From the NCBI GenBank assembly GCA_963971425.1, contig OZ020516.1, positions 21,769,332 through 21,833,331 on the forward strand: a stretch of 64,000 nt of DNA. The letters run 5' to 3'. The DNA comes from Bryoerythrophyllum caledonicum. Lineage: Eukaryota; Streptophyta; Bryopsida; Pottiales; Pottiaceae. Under the pieces are notes generated by a model, which was not told where the DNA came from, ran no database searches, and saw only the letters and a list, made by a program, of their open reading frames with translations. How positions within the stretch are numbered: the stretch's first letter is position 1; each line of letters starts with the position of its first letter. The position numbers and the translations under genes were made by a program. This document shows, one piece after another, positions 24,140 through 32,097 of the stretch.

Positions 24140-24194
24140 TTTTCTGCTCACTGCTCACCGCTCACCACTCACTGCTCACAAAATAGCATTCCCC
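24140..24194 (-). repeat. MULE right terminal inverted repeat
   Basis: Reverse-complemented it starts GGGGAATGCTATTTTGTGAG and continues with GTGAGC/GGTGAGC units, mirroring 7510-7563. It is followed directly by the second GCTCCGATTC duplication at 24195-24204. Confidence 0.85.
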
Positions 24195-24204
24195 GCTCCG
24201 ATTC

Positions 24205-27200
24205 CAAACCTGGATGAAGGAGAAGCGCCAGCGGATGCCGTCGTTTAACGACTGGTATGCGTTCGAGCTTTTGCCCCAGCATTTGGAGCTAGAAGCGCTC
24301 CAATCGTACGGGAAGTGGACTACGCAGCACGAGGCACAGTTACGTCCGGTTGAGGAGTACTGGCGCCAGCGTGTGGAGTTGGTGACTGCGCTCAAGGAGA
24401 GTGTAGTTGCCCAACTACCGACTTCCACCGAGGAGCCTAAGGTGGAAGAGAGTCTCTTCGGGGAGGACTCCAGGGGCAAGGGTGTTGCCATTGTGGGCGA
24501 ACGGGTTGGCATGGGGGCCATGTCCCGTTTGGCCGTTGCCACACGTGCGGCATTGATGGCGGTTGGCGATCCGCCTGCCTTTGATCCTCTAGCGCAGTTC
24601 ATGGCGCATTTAGAGGTGGAGTACGGGGGCCTCAGGCGTGATCAGATGCAGCGCATCCAGGATTTCCGCCGGGAGAAAGAGGATACCCCACGCACCATGT
24701 ATACCCGGTTGGCACGGTTGTCAGCTGAGGCTGGTGATGTGTTCACGGAGCGCCAACTGGTGAAGATCTTCATCTCCAAGTTGGACAAGAGGATGGTGGA
24801 ATTGATTAGTCCACATCTTCTTTTTCGGTATCATGGCAACGCCACTTTGGCTCAGGCGTTCGCCGAGGTGGAAGCGCTCGACAGAGCACTGGGCGTGAGC
24901 GAGGCCACTGATTTAGTGACGTCCCTATTAGAGGCTCCCAAGCCCAAGAAACTTGCCACCGCCACCGGTAGCTTGGCGGAGGCACAACCTGAAAAGGTTG
25001 TGCATTGTTGGGCTTGTGGGGAGGCTGGTCACACCAAGGGGGACCCCAACTGTTCCAAGAAGAAGGGGGCAGGGGCGGTGAAGGCCAAGCCCAAGACTGA
25101 GGCAGCCAAGCCTGCAGAGAAGGCTGGGGGTAAGGGAAACAAGCTTGTGACATGTTCTCACTGTGGCAAGACTGGCCACACTGATGAGAACTGCTTTTCT
25201 CTTCATCCAGAGAAGCGCCCAGGGTCTTCAGCTGTTGGATCGGATGCGGTGAAGACACTGCAGGCTGAACTGGCGGAGCTGAAAAAGCAAATGAGTGCGA
25301 TGGCTTCTTTGGGGCAAGTGGCAGAGACACGGCCTCCATCGAGGGGTCAGGGCTCATCTTCAGCCCTAGACCGCTACTTGTATGGCGCTTCAGGGGAGGT
25401 GGTGGCAGCAGTGGCCACTCGTGCTCAGACTATTGTACAAGCAGTGGCACCTTCATCCTCTATGCCGGTTAGTAGTGGCCGTCCACGCCACACGGGTTTG
25501 CCGGACCACATTGGTCAGTCCCGGCTACCACTTTCTTTTGGCATCGCGGATGCGGCTATTTCTACTGCCTCTCCCACTCCGCCCCCGGTCCCACCGCTTT
25601 CTTCCACTCATGGGGATGCCGCACACACCTTGGCGTATAAGGTGTTGCAGTTGCCCGTGTTTGCCGGTGTGGATTTTCTGACACCGGATTTTCGACCATC
25701 TGGTGTATTCCACTTGGCAGGTAGTATGTTGGAGGGCAAGGTGCCCATGCCTTCATTGGAGGTGTCGCAGGCGGTGACGGCTCCACCCACCGAGGAGGAT
25801 TTGGTGGCATTGCGGGCCAAGTTGGCGGCGGAGGCTATTTCCGTGTTTGAGGCCAATGCCACTTCCACACCTACGGAGCAGTCCTCCGGGGATCAGTCAT
25901 TGATCTCTGGAGTGGCTTATTTATTTGACATTGCAGCCCGGTCGGCACGAGAGCGCCGTAGTGTGCGTCCAGGGGTTGTACGTTTGGTGAATGACGACGG
26001 AGTCATGGTGGTTAGTCGTATGGACGGCAACCCCACTCGAGCTACCCCCTTGCGTGTTATGCTGGACTCTGGAGCTCAGCCAGTGATGATTGGCAAGCAG
26101 CTAGCCCTGGATTTGGGTCTAGGTGCTTCGGACCTCGAGCCTTGCCCATTTACGATTGTTACATCGGTTGGAGGCACGGAGAAGGCCATGGGGTACACCC
26201 GACATCCGTTACAGTTGATGTTCGGTGTCGGATCTGGTCCATTGTTCTCCCACGTATCCCTTCAGTGTGCTGTGACTGGTGCCACCAACTATGACATTCT
26301 GGTGGGTCAGCAAGCACTTTATCCTCTCGGTTTTGGAGTGGATAATTGGACGGAGGAGGCCTGGATTAGGCCTGGGTGGTCTGCCGGTGATGGCAGAAAG
26401 GAGCTCATTCCGGTTGTCTTCGCAGCTAGCGCGGTGACTTCCACGGCGGACGCTATGTTTGGATGCACTGCGTTGGCTTCTGATTTGCCATGTGGTTCTA
26501 CGCTTTTGGAGGAGACATATGCTTTTATGTCGGGGGTAGCGGAATCACAGGAGTACATACCACTACAGATCCCTGCACGTCATTGCAAGGATCCAGTTCT
26601 GCCTTGGGGAACTCAGTTGGAGCTTACCCGTCGGAGTCGGGAGATTGTGGATGCTTTGGATGCTCCACATCTCTTAGTGGACTCTTCTACTCCGTTGTTG
26701 GCTCGTACAATTCAGTGGCGACCACCAGATGAGGGTATTACCCTCGTGGAGCTATTTGCCGGTATCGGTACGGGGCTCGCGGCTGTGTTAGAAGCTGGGC
26801 TCAAGGTACGCCGGTACATTCACGTCGATAGTGGCTTTGCAGCCAATCGAGTTGCTCACCACCACATTCAGCGTCTTCTGGCGTTGTACCCGGAGCAGTT
26901 ACCACCTTCTGCCATTCGGGGATGTTTTGGCAAGCTGCCACGTGATGTGACGTTGACCAGTGAGGATGATCTTCGCCGGTTAGGTCACGTGGACTTGGTG
27001 ATTGCCGGATGGCCATGCCAAGGCCATTCACGGGCGGGAAGTGGACGTGGCTTGGATGATCCACGGTCGGGTCTCTTTGCGGATTTGCTTAGGCTCGTCC
27101 AGTGGTGGATTACCCACCAATCGACACCACCGGGGTACATTTTTGAGAATGTACCCCCATTGGGGGATACACGGACGAAAGTGCGTGAGGATGGGGCGTA

Positions 27201-27987
27201 CATCCATCACCTTCTTGGTCCCCCTACGTTTGTTGATGCCGCAGCGTTGGGATCTTACGCCCATCGGCCACGTTGGATTTGGACCAACATGGCATCATCC
27301 ACGACGCTCACTTCTGCACTTGCTCAAGTGCAACGGCCCGTGCGCCGTGAGGTCGATGACATTTTAGACGACCACCGTGTTCCCACGGAGGTTACGAAGG
27401 ATGATGAGCCACCATTGGCGGTGGTCAACCGCGTTGGTTTCACTCGAGGGGCATTTCCCACTTTGATGTGCTATCCAGGCTCTTTTGCCTTCAGGTCACG
27501 CGGTCCGGGCATGGTTTGGGATTCTTCTTCCCAAACTTTCGAGGAGCCTTCTGCCGATGAGAGGGAGCGGGCGATGGGCTTTTTGACAGGCACCACCGCC
27601 GCACCGGATATCTCTGAGGGCCAACGCCGTTATTTGTTAGGTCAAGCCATTGACCTCAACACCCTTGTTTGGATATGTGGCCTCTGTTTCGCCGCTCAAC
27701 GCCGCTCGAGTGACCATCCACGCGTGCTGGGGGCAGACTCTGATGGTCAGGGGGCAGCGGTGCCACATCTCACAGAGATCGAGGAAGCGGAGTTGCTTTT
27801 TCGATTGAAGAGACATGCAGCTGAGGAGCTTCGTGCTCAGCGTGTCTTTGCAGCCTTGGCAGAGGACTTTGGCCGTGAGGATGCTCGAGATATCTTTTCC
27901 CAGTTTTATCATCACAATACGGGATTTTCTGTAGATTCTGTGAGTGAGGGGTCTGGGGGCATTAATGCCCTCTCTGCTACCAAGTAG
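24205..27987 (+). CDS. Gypsy Gag-protease-cytosine methyltransferase ORF (main part)
   Basis: Continues the gag frame from 7423-7509 and stays open to TAG at 27985-27987. Order of domains: capsid-like helical region (24214-24900); a variant zinc knuckle C-x2-C-x4-H-x6-C from 25006; a canonical C-x2-C-x4-H-x4-C knuckle from 25153; a Pro/Ser/Ala-rich linker; an aspartic protease with LDSGAQ (Asp codon 26065); then a C5-cytosine methyltransferase. In the last I see motif I VELFAGIGTG (Phe at 26755), motif IV AGWPCQGHS (catalytic Cys 27016-27018), motif VI FENVPP (Glu 27145), motif VIII AHRPRWIW, motif IX PTLMCYP-x-FEEPSADERERAMGF and motif X YLLGQAIDLN. All key catalytic residues are present. 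The enzyme would transfer methyl from SAM to cytosine C5. It sits upstream of the stop codon, so it should be made at Gag levels rather than Pol levels. Confidence 0.92.
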   Translation, partial: QTWMKEKRQRMPSFNDWYAFELLPQHLELEALQSYGKWTTQHEAQLRPVEEYWRQRVELVTALKESVVAQLPTSTEEPKVEESLFGEDSRGKGVAIVGERVGMGAMSRLAVATRAALMAVGDPPAFDPLAQFMAHLEVEYGGLRRDQMQRIQDFRREKEDTPRTMYTRLARLSAEAGDVFTERQLVKIFISKLDKRMVELISPHLLFRYHGNATLAQAFAEVEALDRALGVSEATDLVTSLLEAPKPKKLATATGSLAEAQPEKVVHCWACGEAGHTKGDPNCSKKKGAGAVKAKPKTEAAKPAEKAGGKGNKLVTCSHCGKTGHTDENCFSLHPEKRPGSSAVGSDAVKTLQAELAELKKQMSAMASLGQVAETRPPSRGQGSSSALDRYLYGASGEVVAAVATRAQTIVQAVAPSSSMPVSSGRPRHTGLPDHIGQSRLPLSFGIADAAISTASPTPPPVPPLSSTHGDAAHTLAYKVLQLPVFAGVDFLTPDFRPSGVFHLAGSMLEGKVPMPSLEVSQAVTAPPTEEDLVALRAKLAAEAISVFEANATSTPTEQSSGDQSLISGVAYLFDIAARSARERRSVRPGVVRLVNDDGVMVVSRMDGNPTRATPLRVMLDSGAQPVMIGKQLALDLGLGASDLEPCPFTIVTSVGGTEKAMGYTRHPLQLMFGVGSGPLFSHVSLQCAVTGATNYDILVGQQALYPLGFGVDNWTEEAWIRPGWSAGDGRKELIPVVFAASAVTSTADAMFGCTALASDLPCGSTLLEETYAFMSGVAESQEYIPLQIPARHCKDPVLPWGTQLELTRRSREIVDALDAPHLLVDSSTPLLARTIQWRPPDEGITLVELFAGIGTGLAAVLEAGLKVRRYIHVDSGFAANRVAHHHIQRLLALYPEQLPPSAIRGCFGKLPRDVTLTSEDDLRRLGHVDLVIAGWPCQGHSRAGSGRGLDDPRSGLFADLLRLVQWWITHQSTPPGYIFENVPPLGDTRTKVREDGAYIHHLLGPPTFVDAAALGSYAHRPRWIWTNMASSTTLTSALAQVQRPVRREVDDILDDHRVPTEVTKDDEPPLAVVNRVGFTRGAFPTLMCYPGSFAFRSRGPGMVWDSSSQTFEEPSADERERAMGFLTGTTAAPDISEGQRRYLLGQAIDLNTLVWICGLCFAAQRRSSDHPRVLGADSDGQGAAVPHLTEIEEAELLFRLKRHAAEELRAQRVFAALAEDFGREDARDIFSQFYHHNTGFSVDSVSEGSGGINALSATK

Positions 27988-27993
27988 CAATCA
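27985..27993 (+). promoter_or_regulatory. Candidate stop-codon readthrough signal (TAG CAA TCA)
   Basis: The Gag-methyltransferase frame and the pol frame are the same frame, separated by this single TAG. The six bases that follow, CAA TCA, fit the CAR-YYA consensus known from tobamovirus-type leaky UAG codons in plants. No frameshift site is needed. Readthrough itself is inferred. Confidence 0.75.
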
Positions 27994-30900
27994 CCGGCCG
28001 TGCCGGTACGCGGTGAGTCTTCTACGGTGGAGAAGGAGACCACGGAGTTTGATGATTGGCCTTTGGATTTGGGGCCACATCTTACCGGTGCCGAGGCACG
28101 AAGGGTACGAGCGTTTATACGTTCGTATCGTAGTTGTTTTGCCTTTAGTCTTCATGATTTGGAGGGCTACAGAGGCAAACCGATTTACATTCAGTTGGAG
28201 GACGATCACCCGATCTTCCGACGACCGTACAAGCTCAGTCTCTCTGAGAAAGTTGGGGTTCAAACTCGTTGTCAGGAGTTGTTGGACGCCAGCTTGATTG
28301 AGCTCTCTAACGGCGAGTACGCTTGTGCCACGGTGATGCCATCGAAGAAGGACATCTTTGGCAACTGGACGGAGAAGCGGATGTGTGGGGATTATAGGCC
28401 GGTCAATCGTAAGACCAAGTCGGATCGGTATCCCATGCCCACGCTAGAGGAGTTGTTTGATGCGGTGGGACACGCCAGAGTATTTAGTACTCTGGATTTG
28501 CGGTCCGGTTACCACCAATTACCATTGATGGTGGACGACCGGGTGAAGACCGCGTTCTGGGGAGTTGATCTGGATGGGAGAGATCAGCTCTACCATTGGA
28601 AGTTTCTTTCATTTGGCCTCAAGAACGCACCCGCTGAGTTTCAGAGGGTGATGGACCGGGTGTTGACCGGTTTACCGTTTGCCCGATGCTACATTGATGA
28701 TGTTATCATTTTTAGTAGCAGCCCACAGGAGCATGTGAGGCATCTTCAGGCGGTGTTTGAGAGGTTACGACAGTGGGGATTGCGCTTGCACCATGGCAAG
28801 TGCAAGTTCTTTCACGACCGGTTACCATATTTGGGGCATATGATTGTTCCAGGGGGTCTTGGCGTACAACAGGCCAAGGTGGATGCGTTGCAGAAGATTC
28901 CAGCCCCAATCGACGTGTCACGGCTTCGAGCTTTTCTTGGCTTGGCAAATTACTATCGCCGGTTTGTCAAGAACTTTAGCTTGATTGCTAAGCCTTTGAC
29001 TATTCTCACGGGGAAGGATCAGCCATGGACTTGGGGACGGGAGCAACAACAGGCGTTTGCTACTTTGAAGCTGAAGCTCGGTTCAGCGCCTGTACTGCGG
29101 CGTCCAGATGCTACACGGCCTTTCCACTTGCACACAGATTGGAGTGCAGTAGGATTGGGAGCCGTGTTGACTCAAAAGGATGATGAGGGACGGGAGTACG
29201 TTGTGGCGTTTGCTTCTAGGAGCAACAACAACGCGGAGTCCAACTATTCGTCCTATGAGGGGGAGGCCTTGGCCGCGGTTTGGGCCATAGCTCATTTTAG
29301 GCCCTACTTGTATGGGCAACGTTTTACTTTGGTGACCGACCACCAGCCTTTGAAGTGGCTCATGGAGTCTGACAAGCTTACTGGCAAGCTTGCCAGGTGG
29401 GCTTTGTTGCTCCAGGAGTATGATTTTGAGGTTGTACACCGGGCGGGCATCACAAACTTGGATGCGGATGGTCTATCTCGCAATCCAAGTCCATCGGAGG
29501 AGGATTTGACTGGTGCCAGGTGGCATGGGGATTGTGACAGAGAGTCAGTCCCGGGGTGGCATGCAGCAGCCTACCTCACATTGATGTCTGGATCCACATC
29601 GACGTTGCCTGATATGGCAGCGGATGAGGAACCGGACAAGGCCCAGGTTGTTAGCGACGTGTGGGAAGACGTTCCAGTCTTGCACAAGCTGCAACATGGC
29701 ACACTTCCGCCCGCTCTTTCGGCCATGGAGCGCGATCGAGTTGGACACCGGATAGCGAGGTTCCGTTGGGAGAACGGCCTTCTATTTCGGTTGTGGCCGG
29801 ATGGAACTAGGCGCATAGTTCCCAGACCGGATCAGAGGGCTTCGTTGGTACGGCAGGTACACGAAGACCTTGGTCATTTTGGCGTCCGGCGGACTCATTC
29901 GATGTTGCGCAGTCAATATTGGTGGACCGGCATGTATCAGCACGTTGCCACGTATGTTTTACGGTGTGAAGTCTGTGATCGGGTCAGATCCAGCTTCAAC
30001 ACCTTGTCACCACAGTTGCAGCCTTTGCCCATGATGGGTTTGGGCTACCGTTGGTCTCTGGATTTTGCCGGGCCACTTGTTGTCACCCCACGTGGAGCCA
30101 AGTACGTGTTGGTGATGGTGGAGCACTTCAGCAAGTGGATTGAGCTTGTGGCACTACCACAGAACTCCTCGGAGTTGGCGGCCATGGCATTCCTTGACCG
30201 GGTGCTCGCTCGTTTTGGAGCCCCAGCTGAGGTGTTGACTGACCAAGGGCGTGAGTTCCTTGGTGCTTTCGAGGCTTTGTGCACCAAGGCTTTGATTGAC
30301 TACCGTACCACTTCTCGGGATCATCCGGAAGCAGACGGTTTGGCGGAGCGTGTGGTTCAGACCGTCAAGCGTGGACTACGGAAGTATGGATTACTTCAGG
30401 GTGGTCACCGTGATTGGGATCTGATGATACCATGGATCGCCATGGGATACCGGTTTAGCCGGCAGGCCTCTTTGGCCGCTTTCAGTCCGTATCAGTTGTT
30501 GTACGGACGGGAGCCGATTCTACCCAGTTCTGTACGGGAGAAGTTGGCTCCAGTTGTGGACTTGGATGATCCAGAGGTCTGGATCCAGTGTCTGCGTGAC
30601 CGAGCGGAGTTTTTCAAGCGGGCCATGCCAATGGCCATGGAGAATTTATCCATCGCTCAACACCGCGACACATTACGGTACGCTCGCATTCGCAGCGGCG
30701 CTTATCGACCTCAGTTGCGGCGTTTCTCCAATGGAGATTACGTTTATTTGCAACGTGAGGCGCCTACGACGTTAGACGTCAAGGCCGGGCGCACCATTCT
30801 TCGTGTGAAGGATGTGTTGCCCAGTGGCATCTTGTTGCTGGAAGGCAAAGATGGCCGGGAGTGTCGGGAGCACTCCAAGAACTGCGCGCCCTGCCATTTG

Positions 30901-31131
30901 CCCATTGATGGCTCCGTGCATCCTGAGTTGGCCGTTGTGCCACAGGGTCTTCCGTGTTTTGTGTGTGGTGAGAAGAAGGGTGCGGCTACTATGTTGCTTT
31001 GTGACCATTGCCAGCGTGGTTGGCATATGGCTTGCTTGACGCCGCCTCTCTCTACTCTACCGTCCGGGGATTGGACTTGCCCTCGTTGTCGGAGGTCTTC
31101 GAGTCACGTTTCACCCGATGAAACGGCTTGA
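27988..31131 (+). CDS. Gypsy pol: RT, RNase H, integrase, PHD finger
   Basis: Open from just after the TAG to TGA at 31129-31131, with no early ATG; a GTG at 28000 is the only near start, which supports readthrough. RT has the active site YIDD (28690-28701) and the surrounding KNAPAEFQRVMD and FLGLANYYRRF blocks typical of Ty3/gypsy. RNase H follows (HTDWSAVGLGAVL, SYEGEALAAVW, TDHQPLKWL). Integrase has the HHCC finger (HEDLGH with CEVC), the catalytic Asp in SLDFAG and in LTDQGREF, and the Glu in ADGLAERVVQ. The last ~50 residues (from 30955) form a PHD-type C4HC3 finger: CFVC, CDHC, GWH, CPRC. A chromodomain is usual at this place in plant chromoviruses, and none is seen. A PHD reader could steer integration to particular histone marks, which is inference. 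Confidence 0.93.
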   Translation, partial: QSPAVPVRGESSTVEKETTEFDDWPLDLGPHLTGAEARRVRAFIRSYRSCFAFSLHDLEGYRGKPIYIQLEDDHPIFRRPYKLSLSEKVGVQTRCQELLDASLIELSNGEYACATVMPSKKDIFGNWTEKRMCGDYRPVNRKTKSDRYPMPTLEELFDAVGHARVFSTLDLRSGYHQLPLMVDDRVKTAFWGVDLDGRDQLYHWKFLSFGLKNAPAEFQRVMDRVLTGLPFARCYIDDVIIFSSSPQEHVRHLQAVFERLRQWGLRLHHGKCKFFHDRLPYLGHMIVPGGLGVQQAKVDALQKIPAPIDVSRLRAFLGLANYYRRFVKNFSLIAKPLTILTGKDQPWTWGREQQQAFATLKLKLGSAPVLRRPDATRPFHLHTDWSAVGLGAVLTQKDDEGREYVVAFASRSNNNAESNYSSYEGEALAAVWAIAHFRPYLYGQRFTLVTDHQPLKWLMESDKLTGKLARWALLLQEYDFEVVHRAGITNLDADGLSRNPSPSEEDLTGARWHGDCDRESVPGWHAAAYLTLMSGSTSTLPDMAADEEPDKAQVVSDVWEDVPVLHKLQHGTLPPALSAMERDRVGHRIARFRWENGLLFRLWPDGTRRIVPRPDQRASLVRQVHEDLGHFGVRRTHSMLRSQYWWTGMYQHVATYVLRCEVCDRVRSSFNTLSPQLQPLPMMGLGYRWSLDFAGPLVVTPRGAKYVLVMVEHFSKWIELVALPQNSSELAAMAFLDRVLARFGAPAEVLTDQGREFLGAFEALCTKALIDYRTTSRDHPEADGLAERVVQTVKRGLRKYGLLQGGHRDWDLMIPWIAMGYRFSRQASLAAFSPYQLLYGREPILPSSVREKLAPVVDLDDPEVWIQCLRDRAEFFKRAMPMAMENLSIAQHRDTLRYARIRSGAYRPQLRRFSNGDYVYLQREAPTTLDVKAGRTILRVKDVLPSGILLLEGKDGRECREHSKNCAPCHLPIDGSVHPELAVVPQGLPCFVCGEKKGAATMLLCDHCQRGWHMACLTPPLSTLPSGDWTCPRCRRSSSHVSPDETA

Positions 31132-31446
31132 ATTCCTCATAGACTTGTCATTGTGTGGTGCGTTGCCATCCAGTTGGAGTTCCTGGTTTCGGTTCAGGGA
31201 TAGGCAACGTGGAGATTGACCAAGGGATTGACAATAAAATTGCCTAAGGCGATTAAAGATGGGGCTCACATTGCACCCGGCCTACCATCTCTTTGTTACT
31301 TCTTCATATGCTTATTGATTCGATGACGGCGACATCTTTGGTTGGATGCGTACAGTTGTTGCAGCGACATTACCGTGGCGTTTAGTCTTATTAGTGTTGT
31401 TTGGTCCTAGCTGGATAGAGGGTCTCTTTATCCGCTAGGGGGGGCA
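31132..31446 (+). other. Gypsy 3' untranslated region with polypurine tract
   Basis: Contains the conserved block at 31252-31287 shared with 623-659, and ends in a G-run (CTAGGGGGGG, about 31435-31444) just before the 106-bp LTR segment. This is the position and composition of a polypurine tract. Confidence 0.7.
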
Positions 31447-32016
31447 CTTGAGGGTGTATTACGTATACTTGTTTTAGTGTATGTTTTTCGTTTATTTGAT
31501 GTTGGTTAGGACTCTCGATCTGTTGTGGTTATCGATCTTTCTTTACACGACAGCTGTCACGGGACGTGGCGTCGAGGGTCTCTCCGTATCGTAGATTTTA
31601 GCGTAGATTAGTTTGTTACTAATCTACGTGTGTTTAGGGACGAACGGCGGCGCACCGTTTTCATCCGTGGATGATTTTCATCCACTTAGGGTTGTTTGCG
31701 TGTGCGTATAGCGCCGCACACGTCTTTGACTTGACGTCTTTGTCAAGTCAAGCTTTGTGAGTGTGTTTAGAGAGTGATTAGTGAGTCCTTGCTTGTTAGT
31801 GATGGTTTGTCATTAGTAAAGACTCTAAATTCTCTAGTTCCACTCGCACTCGTTGATTCTTCCTTCGTGGAGTGCGAGACGCTTGACTACTTGTGATTCA
31901 TACATCTTTCCTTGAGGGTGTATTACGTATACTTGTTTTAGTGTATGTTTTTCGTTTATTTGATGTTGGTTAGGACTCTCGATCTGTTGTGGTTATCGAT
32001 CTTTCTTTACACGACA
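31447..32016 (+). repeat. Complex 3' LTR: A - GC - B - A
   Basis: Segment A (106 bp, starting CTTGAGGGTGTATTACG and ending CACGACA) occurs at 31447-31552 and again at 31911-32016. Between them lie GC (31553-31554) and segment B (31555-31910), the copy of the 5' LTR. The A/B junction CACGACAGCTGTCACG is a near-palindrome. The polypurine tract adjoins the first A, which suggests the true LTR is A-GC-B. The outer ends of the integrated element, however, are TGTCAC and CGACA, which lie at the A/B boundary. Confidence 0.85.
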
Positions 32017-32024
32017 CATCAGAT

Positions 32025-32097
32025 TTAGAATTGCCCAAGGCAAACTGACCCCCTCATTCATCCTCTTGGGATGAAGATGCTAGTTGCAACTTTAGAG
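32025..32097 (+). repeat. Dispersed repeat, inverted copy at about 35558-35632
   Basis: AAACTGACCCCCTC, GGGATGAAG and CTTTAGAGGTATCATC occur here and, reverse-complemented, at about 35558-35632 in the same order. This is an old repeat into which both the gypsy element (left) and the element at 32098 (right) were inserted. Confidence 0.6.

Larger units (their letters stand above)
7510..24194. mobile_element. Giant Mutator-like element (16,685 bp)
   Basis: The ends are inverted: the left begins GAGCGAAGCTATTTTGTGAG and the right, reverse-complemented, begins GGGGAATGCTATTTTGTGAG, with the match continuing through GTGAGCAG/GGTGAGC heptad-like arrays for about 50 bp. A perfect 10-bp target duplication flanks it inside gypsy gag. 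It holds two divergent multi-exon genes: a MULE transposase with a SWIM zinc finger (minus strand) and a ParB-like plus methyltransferase-like gene (plus strand), separated by about 0.7 kb. An intron of the second gene is filled by minisatellites and palindromes. The perfect duplication and host-element context make it a very young insertion. Confidence 0.92.
6312..32016 (+). mobile_element. Ty3/gypsy retrotransposon carrying a C5-DNA methyltransferase
   Basis: This is a full element of about 9 kb once the nested 16.7-kb MULE is discounted. It is bounded by a 356-bp repeat (6312-6667 and 31555-31910; I count two differences) and flanked by CATC on both sides (6308-6311 and 32017-32020). One continuous plus-strand reading frame encodes Gag, zinc knuckles, protease, cytosine methyltransferase, a single TAG, RT, RNase H, integrase and a PHD finger. 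RT before integrase is the Ty3/gypsy order. Near-identical LTR segments and undamaged long frames indicate a recent insertion, and the MULE arrived later still. The 3' end is odd: a 106-bp segment occurs on both sides of the 3' copy of the 356-bp repeat. Confidence 0.93.

Noticed and set aside
26734-27700. Methyltransferase as a captured host gene at a chimeric assembly join
   Set aside because: It lies in one continuous frame with protease upstream and RT downstream, with uniform composition and no introns.
24162-31039. Antisense frames under the gypsy ORFs
   Set aside because: Shadows of a GC-rich coding strand; none has a recognisable domain.
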